Positions 12,622 through 21,164 of a stretch of DNA of 64,000 nt are shown one piece after another (the first letter of the stretch is position 1; every line of letters begins with the position of its first letter). Under the pieces are notes generated by a model. It did no database searches, had not been told where the DNA came from, and worked only from the letters and a program-made list of their open reading frames with translations. Position numbers and translations under genes: made by a program. Source of the stretch: Sipunculus nudus (taxonomy: Eukaryota; Annelida; Sipuncula; Golfingiida; Sipunculidae); NCBI GenBank assembly GCA_026874595.1, contig CM049321.1:25469479-25533478 (forward strand). The letters are read 5' to 3'.

Positions 12622-15600
12622 ATAAAACATACTTTCCTTTAGATTGACACATTGAAAATAATCACGATACGTATCGTAATACACGACCAAATATATTGCA
12701 ATGTGGAAATGGCTGGCGATACCTAGCTCTTATAATAATTGGAGGATTGACTATAGAGACGGTAGTAGCTTTTACTTTCAACTGTGTCACTGAAGATATA
12801 GATGGTAAGACACCTTAAGCCCGTTAAACCACACGTTTATTTCTGGAACGACTTCAGTAAACTTTATAAATTCAAAAACAAAAAAAGAAATCAGAAATTG
12901 CGTGTCACATCGCCGATATGAACACACATCTTCGCATGACATTTTCGCTGTCGTATTCGCTTTTGCGGTTTTATTGCAACGTAGCTTACAATGACCCACT
13001 TTTAGATGAGCCAAACGAGCGATGCTATTTGCCACCATTCTGTAGCGTGGGTTTAGGTTAGGTTAGTAAATCTGTTAGTAGCTGGGAAGATGGGTCGTCT
13101 ATGGAGAAGTCTTCCTATTTTTCAATTCATCAGAGGTAGAAGTAATACCATCTTCTGCCTCCCGTTTTTCGTGAACTGCAGCAATAGTAATGTAGTTGAG
13201 TCCACACCAGCTGAGTCGGAGTGCAGGTTCAAGTTAAAGTCCTTGAGGTTCGAGTACAAGTCTATTACCTTAAAGTTCGAGTCATTTGGGACACGAGTCC
13301 ACGGTTCGAGTTTCGTCCAATACAAATGTCTTTAGCAAGCAATTTCAAATGGAAATTTCAGATTACCATGTACATTTATCAGCTATAGTTCACACATTCT
13401 TTGACTATAATTTTTAGTTATATGTATAGCTCCCCATGCTGGTATATATAGCGATTTCTAATTAACTTTCTTGACTCTATGTTTTCAGAAGTAGCAGCCG
13501 TGTGCAATCCTTGTCTGGTTTTGCCAAAAGCGTGTAGGGTTCTTAAAGATCATACCTGTAAGTTTCACGAGGGGAAGGTCGTATGCTTCAACATGTGTTT
13601 CTCAAACTCCAACTGCGGGAACCTGCACTGTTCGCTGGTTGAGAACGACCTTGGATACAACGAAAATTCTACTTGCTCGTTAGTATCAGTAAATACATTG
13701 TCTTTTAATACTTTTTGGTAGAGGATCCCCTCTCCATTTTAATGCTAACTTAACTACGTAAATCAACAGACTATCTGCGGAATTCCATTCCGGTTTCGGA
13801 CTCCGTGACAGAGCAGTGTCACACGCTTCATCTTACTTTGTATCCTGGCGTTAACTAGGCTCCGTGACTACTGCACCTGCGGACCCTGGTTGCGTAATCG
13901 CCCCTATTGATAGGCCACACCACCGAGGACCTAGGAAAGGCGCACTCGTTTATGAGTGAAACACGACCATTGGGCATAATACTCAGCCATTAAACGTGCA
14001 GAAACTAACCCTGTGTGGGGTTGATCCAAAAAAAAAACAAACTCAACGCTTCGGCTGAACTCACGATGTCCCTGCTTTGAGTCCTGTGCTCTACCCCTGA
14101 TCTGCAGAACGCAGAAGGAACTACAATTTTTTCTGTATTATTTGTAACCTGTATCTTGCAGTATGTACAGCCAAGCAGCAAAAACTTCATCATATTAATA
14201 TGGGACTGAGAGATTACTTTACACACCGAGAAACCAGCTGTCAATAGTCTTATTCCTGGCTAGGTGACATAATTTGTTTGGATGCACAATGTGATAGCAC
14301 GCATCTCATTTTTTAGCTAAGCTGTCCTATAGTCATTCGAGCGATAGCGATCACTCTTCGTCCGTCGTCCGTCCTGCCGTCCGTTTGTCCGTTAAACAGG
14401 GCACAAATCGTAACCTAGAATGTTCTAACTTGACATCCAGGGAAGTCCATGAAAAGTGCCTGTGGAAGCGTGAAATTAGGTCTCTGGTACCCATATCCTC
14501 CGAGAAGTCCGGCAGCCAAAGGTCATTTTTTCCAACCTTGTTTTATGGTCTTAAGGTTTTTCTTTGGGATTTTGCTTGCCCACATATCAGCTGTGAAAAT
14601 ATGTTGGTTGGCCCTCTGTCAGCCTTAGGCAATTTTTGTAACCAATTTCTAAGGACTATTCACAAAATTCATGATTTATTTTTGCACTCTGGCAGCTCAT
14701 TGTTCAACGTTCCTTTATCTCAGCTTATCTTAATGGCCCGTTGGCCACTAGTCAATTCTTTGCCCTTTGACAGTCCTAGCGGGGAGACCCAGAGAACCTT
14801 GCTACACAAGTGGTTTAAAAAGGAAGGAGATCGGGGACTACAGCATGAGTCTCCGTGGGACTCCGTGCCATGAGTGGCGTCATATACAGCAATTACATTC
14901 AATTTTTTGGGGGGTTGGAAACATACAACAAGAAAGTCAGAGAAAAATTATTTATCTGGTCACATTGATTAAGTGTATTACAAATTCCCCAAGGCAATCC
15001 CATACTTAACCCTTTACTGTTTACAAGCCACTAAAGAGCACTCAAAATGGGCAAATAGAATGCCATGATATGTGTAGATTCTTTCAGGACAAAAATATTG
15101 CATATTATTTCTAAGTTTCCATGATTTTCAGTAATTTTCAGCAAACCCTCTTGGTGGGAACTGTTGAAAATTTGATAATGATACAAAACTATCTTGAAAA
15201 CATATCGCTGTTGGTGTAAATATAAATAGTGTCAGGATTTGTCGGAAATCTAAAATAAATGTAAACAGGAAAGGGTTAAGCAGCGATTGACATTTGTTCA
15301 TAGATGTACCAACGGTGTTTTATTATTTTGATTTTTGATCTGACTCTATACGGTCTCCAATGGCAGTGTGCAAGAATTGGGTCTTGCCCACATTTAGTCT
15401 CTGAAACTTAGCAGCAACGTGCCAACGAACAAATGATAACTGTACTGACTATCTCTTGAAAGGAGTGAGAAAAACATCAAATAATCTATGGGAGCCGCTG
15501 TATTATTCAAACCGGTTATGTCATAATCATCTAATAACGATAATTAAAAATGAGCCAAGTGAAAAACCTAAAATACTCCGATTTCTCTTGCCGAAACATA

Positions 15601-18128
15601 CTTGCATGGCCTTGTGCCAGAACCCTTGCGTTTGCATACAAAAGTGACTGCATTTACAAGAAGTGTGTAAATAAAATGAGTTCGAACAACATGATCACTC
15701 ATTACTATACAAAATATAATTTTATTTAATTATTTATAATGTATTTTATATTATTATGTCCTTGGAAACTAAGAAAAAGCTATTTGAATTTTCAGGTGCA
15801 AACAGTTTCATTTCCTGAATACCCTGGGAGAACCACATTGCGTGTCCTGGTGGTGGGTGATCGGTGGGGTATTGTTAGGGCTCCTGTTGCTCATCGTCGT
15901 CATACTGCTGCTGTTACTGGTCATATGTTTGTGTATTAGATGTAGAAGAGGACCGGAAAGGGCGAAACTATTCACGTAAGTCGTTAAACATGCTGACGTT
16001 GATGGAGCAATATATTATACGTTACTAAATTTTAACTGTTTTGATTGTATTTGGTGTGTCCCTATACCAGTAGTTTATTATACGACGGAAGAGAAAGAGA
16101 CGGACTGTGCCTGATGGGCTGATGGTATAAACTATAAATCTACTAGGGCCTTTTGTATAACATGTAAAATCTGATCAAGTAGGCCCTTTTGTATAACAAT
16201 AAATCTGATCCAGTAGGGCCTTCGGTATAAAATATAAAACCTGATCCGATAGGGCCTTTGGTATCTTAGGACGATGGTATAGAAGCGGATTCGGGGATTG
16301 TGGGTAGGGGGTCCAGGGGGTCCGAGACCACCTTTCCCTCTTTCAAGGGTTTCAGACCAATGTTTGCGGCCTGAACCCCCTTTCCGTAACTGGGGACCAT
16401 TTTTAGGTTTATTCATTAGTCCTACTGAGCTGGACCCCGCCTTTTCCTAAATCCTGGATCCGCCCTTGTATGGTATGATTTTAGTTAGTTTGACAGATTG
16501 TGTAAACAAATCGTGACAGTATAAACAAAATAGCAATGTCTGTGGACCGATGGTATTAACTTTGATTTGCTTTCATTCAAATTTAAGGGGCCTGTTTTCA
16601 CCACAATCCGTCCCTTACACAAGTATTCGTGCTTGAATAAATATTGGGTTTATAATCATATTTGTTAAAATATTGTTTTATTGTACAATTTATGTACATG
16701 TGAAATACATTATAAATTGGTACGTGCATCAAAAAGTTCAAGAATCGTACAAACGTTATACAAATATGTTTTACAGCAAAGACAAAAAAGCCGCTGCCAT
16801 AGAAAACGAGTTTTTCTACTACGGCGAGGAAACCAAGCCCGTACTAGTTTCTGTGTGGCAGGTCGAGATGAAACCACTTCCGCCAGGAGAGTCATGGGAA
16901 AACGGCGGAAAGTCAAGCACGCGAGAGGTAAGCTCTCTTTTTATGGGAAAAAAATTGAGTTCTACCTTCAAAGGCTATTCGGGAATATTATTCTTAGCTC
17001 AGCTAACATTCAGTCATAATTTCATTCATGGCGATGTGTCCGATAGCAATTGTCCGACAGCAGGGAAGAAGTCATAACTGTTAGACCAATATTCCACCCC
17101 TGTCCCCCTAATTTTTCGCCATATTTCTTTCAAATATATTTTGTTTGGCTCTACCAGTTAGCTTTCAACAAAGGAAGTAATGTGGCGATTTATGATGACT
17201 TGAATAAGCATGAAATACATATATTTACGACGCCGGGACGGTGGTGTTAAACTGTCTAGAAAGAAGTGCAAAGATGATGGCGTCAGTTCAGTTATATTAC
17301 TTTCTGAATTAATCATAAGGATTCCATACACGGGAAAGTATTATATTGCTGTTAGATAACAGTCACATTTGTCTGATTTATCTCTTGGGTAAATAAAGGT
17401 AACCTGTAGTGCATTGTATAAAAATGGTCAAGTAAAATAAGGTGGATAAAGATGGAGGAATGGGGTATAGAAAGTTCATGCTCAATATCCACACAGGTCC
17501 TGGTACAAATCTCCCTTTAAACCATAAATTATGTCACGATGGCAATATTATGCAAGCTTCCTTTCGAAAATGCATTTGATCAAAGGGGAAAGTAAAACTT
17601 TTTTAAGTATTTGCTGTTCTACATATTTTCCTGAAATTTGATACATATATAGTTAGGAAAAGTTTGAAGTAATATCGGAGGAGATTAAGTGGTGACAATA
17701 ACGTTGATTCTCAAGATAATATCAGCAAAAACATAGTTTTGCAGTAGAAATTCTAACGATACGGGCAAATAATTATGAAACGGTGTCAATGCTTTTCATA
17801 CAAGTAAATATATTACATCTCTGCCCTTGAATTTTAGGAAGTGCATCTTACAAAGATTAAATAAAATATAAAATAAACTAATTTTGTACAAATTTAATTA
17901 GTTTAATGAAATTTTACTTGAATTTTGGAACTGCAAAGATACAGCAGGTATGTCATTTTCTACAACGCTGGTTCATTTATTCTCCTAAAACTTTCCAACC
18001 ACAGCAACTCAGCAGTTATCCCGATGTAACCCGATGTGTCATGGGTACTTCCACTACTTGAACAGAAGGGTGGAGCTAATAAATCTTATATTTTGACTTA
18101 TACCATTAATTAGTCAAGCATATATATA

Positions 18129-18175
<47 letters not shown>

Positions 18176-21123
18176 TTTATTCTACAAAGTATGAAACAAA
18201 TGACAGAGAAGATCTTCAAATATTTGTGTAGAAGTTATGAATCTCAGCCCATAATGTCGTAGATCACCTTAGGCAGCTGAGCGTCATGACCCATGGATCA
18301 CTTGCTTATTAGTTAAATATTATAACTCTTTATTTTCGTATCAATCTCACATTTGCTCAGGCCGAGAGAGAAGCAGCGTATTTCCTTAAATCAGTTTTCA
18401 ACCCTATGAGCATTAATAATGCTGGAGGTGACCATAAGGTTACTCTGGCTCAGGGCCAGAGCAGTGGCTCAGGGATGGAGCAGAGGACCCGGGAGGTCGT
18501 GAGTTCAAATCTCTGCTGAGGCGATGACATTTTTCACGATTGGCTCCCGACCAGGGTGCGCGCTGTGCCGGCTTAAAGGGAAGGCTGTGCCCCAAGTCAA
18601 TGTTTCAGTCACAAACGGGTATGCCTTGAGGAGTTCCATGGTTTTATAACCCAGCAATGGGGACGATTACAGATCCAGGGCCTCCAAGCGCAGTAGTCAC
18701 CGGGCCTGGTTAACACCAGGATAAAAAATATGAGGAAGCGTATGATTCTTGCCCGGTCGCGTAGTCCGAAACCTAAATGAAATTCTGCAGATGTACATTC
18801 ACTTAGTTAAGCTAGCATTAAAAAATGGATGCGGTTGCCTGCAACACTCTGATGTACGCTCTCGAGACAGCGGGAAAACGTCACATACTTTGCTCTGTCT
18901 ATACGCTGCCTGTTTTACTCGCTATGTTGATAAATGTGTGCATCAAATGATAAAAGGAATGCATCGTGCATATGATGCAAATGGCAGCCAGTCCAACGGT
19001 CATTTACACGGCGCTTTTTAAAAATGTAGCATTATTTCAAAGGCCCGGCTTATCCCTTCCTCGGGAGTGTATATTCCGGGGCACATGAGGGAAAACACGA
19101 TCAGCGCTTTACAAATAGATGTGGTAGATAAAGTAGAATGTAACTTTGATTGAAAAATATAGGGAATACTTAATGCAGAGCTAGAGAGCTTTAATGAAGA
19201 GACATTATGAAACAATTAACATTTTAATTATGTGTTGTTATTTTCCAAGACAGCAGATTAACTTGAATATTGCGGCCAGTTTATTATTTGGTTATAAACT
19301 TATAATTGTGATTATAATAGCTATGTTATTAATAGAAGTATAAAGATGCATGCAACGGAATTAAGTCGATAATCCATATCTTTGGTCTCTGAGAAGAGGT
19401 GAAATAAACTGGTTTCTATAACTACGTCAAGCGGCATGTCTGAGTTATTATGGTAACAATTATGACGTCACAATCGTTACCACGAGGTTGGGATTTTTGC
19501 CTGCTCCCGGACGTGCGCTTTCCAGCTCAGCTGATTTTCAGGAATGCTGAGCCATTAAGATCACCCATGTCCGTAGTCTATCCACTTCCGAAACGTTTAA
19601 CTAAACATTCAGGGATGGCAATAAATAATCTAAGTGAAAAAATGAAATTAGGTTACTACAACCTTTATCCTTTGAGCAATTGAGCTCGTGTTGGCACCCC
19701 AGATTAATTTAAAAGTTGGTACATAACCTTCACTATCATGATAGTTCTGTGATTTTTTCTTAGCTGATTGGTCATGGACAGTTTCATCATCTGCCAAGAC
19801 AGGTGGCACCAGCTGTATTTTTTTCTATTTTGTTACAAGTTTTTTTTTTTTTTTTTTTATACCTTCAATTGACAACAATCTTCTCATTTTTTTCAGCTGG
19901 TTTTTCTCCAAAAACCTTGTGCATTTGATCATGACCAGTATTATCAGTTCCTGATGACTGGTGGCTCCACCTGTTTATTTTCTTTACATATAACACTTTT
20001 TTTTCTCTTTTGAGACTGCCAAATTATATTAATGGTATGGGTTTCTAAACTGTGGTTCCAACTAGTGTCCTGAAACCTTGTGTGTTTATTTATTATATCT
20101 AGTTCATCAGTCCTTCCAGAGTGGTGGCGCCTCTTGTATTTTATCTACTTTTTATGTATTTTTCCTTATTGTATATAATGCCAAAAATCATATATGGTAT
20201 CATTTTTTCAGCTGTGGTTTAATCTGGTTTCCTGAAAACTAGTGTGTTTATTATGTGTTCAACCCCCTCCCCCATATTGAGTCATATAATAGTCTTCGTC
20301 TGCAGGATATTTTGGAACGCAATTACTTTTGGAGTCCGGCATATTTTCCCTGAAATAAGAAACACAAATTTTTGCTATTTAAAATATTTGAACAGTTTGA
20401 AAGCTGATGATCTTGACCTTGACCAAATACGCTAAAATGTAAAATGTTTGTGAACCCCATAACTTTCGAAGTATTTGATTCGCAAAGTTGTATTAACCAA
20501 TTTCTCGGATGCGATCAAAATAAAAAATCATGGATCCAGGATGAGGTCAATTCAACAGAAAAATATTTATCATTTCTTGGATTTCTTGTAAATATGATAA
20601 CTTAAGAAGTATTGCATATTATCCTCTCGAATAAAACACTCGAAGTTTAATAAGGCACTGCATGTTTTGTCCACAAATGTGACACACATGTAGTTTTAAA
20701 CCACGTTCTCGGATACGATCGGAATATGTTGACCTTTGTTATTGTAAATCAGCCGAATTATACTTCATAAAGTTTAAGATTTCCTCTTCCTCGTAATTAT
20801 TTTATATTTCCCCTCCCATTTGACACACCAATTGTTTCATCAAAGTTCTCAGATGAGATCAAAAATGGTGACCTTGACCTTGATCTTCTTTGTCAACTCT
20901 GCGGAATTTTGGAATTATTTGAGCTATGTAACTTTTGAAGCACTCATTACTTTATGCATCTCCGATATGAACCGACACATAAAATAAACATTCCAATTCA
21001 GGTTAATGTTTGTATTTGTTTACCTGTATATTTGCAGGAGGAGTATAAGCCTATGATTGAAAATAAGAGAATATTTAAGGAATTTAAGCCTGCTGAACCA
21101 GAAGACCGCTCCTATCGAAAGGT

Positions 21124-21164
<41 letters not shown>

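Larger units (their letters stand above)
13679..15795 (+). other. Intron 5 of the mucin-like gene
   Basis: Holds a tRNA-derived SINE on the minus strand (about 13741-14112) and a decayed minisatellite-type element (about 14310-14560). The remainder is AT-rich and unassigned. The 162-codon open frame at 14385-14873 lies over the minisatellite element and is not considered a gene. Confidence 0.55.
16928..21037 (+). other. Intron 7 of the mucin-like gene (4.1 kb)
   Basis: In order: unassigned AT-rich DNA; a (TA)n tract at 18118-18173; a plus-strand tRNA-derived SINE at about 18440-18735; unassigned sequence to about 19.7 kb; and the second composite tandem array at about 19760-20960. No exon is required by phase. 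Confidence 0.55.

Noticed and set aside
14385-14873. 162-codon open frame
   Set aside because: Lies over a minisatellite-type repeat element and has no family resemblance or splice context.
18440-18535. Possible tRNA gene
   Set aside because: A- and B-box-like motifs are present, but no cloverleaf ends. The sequence continues into a SINE body shared with two other loci.
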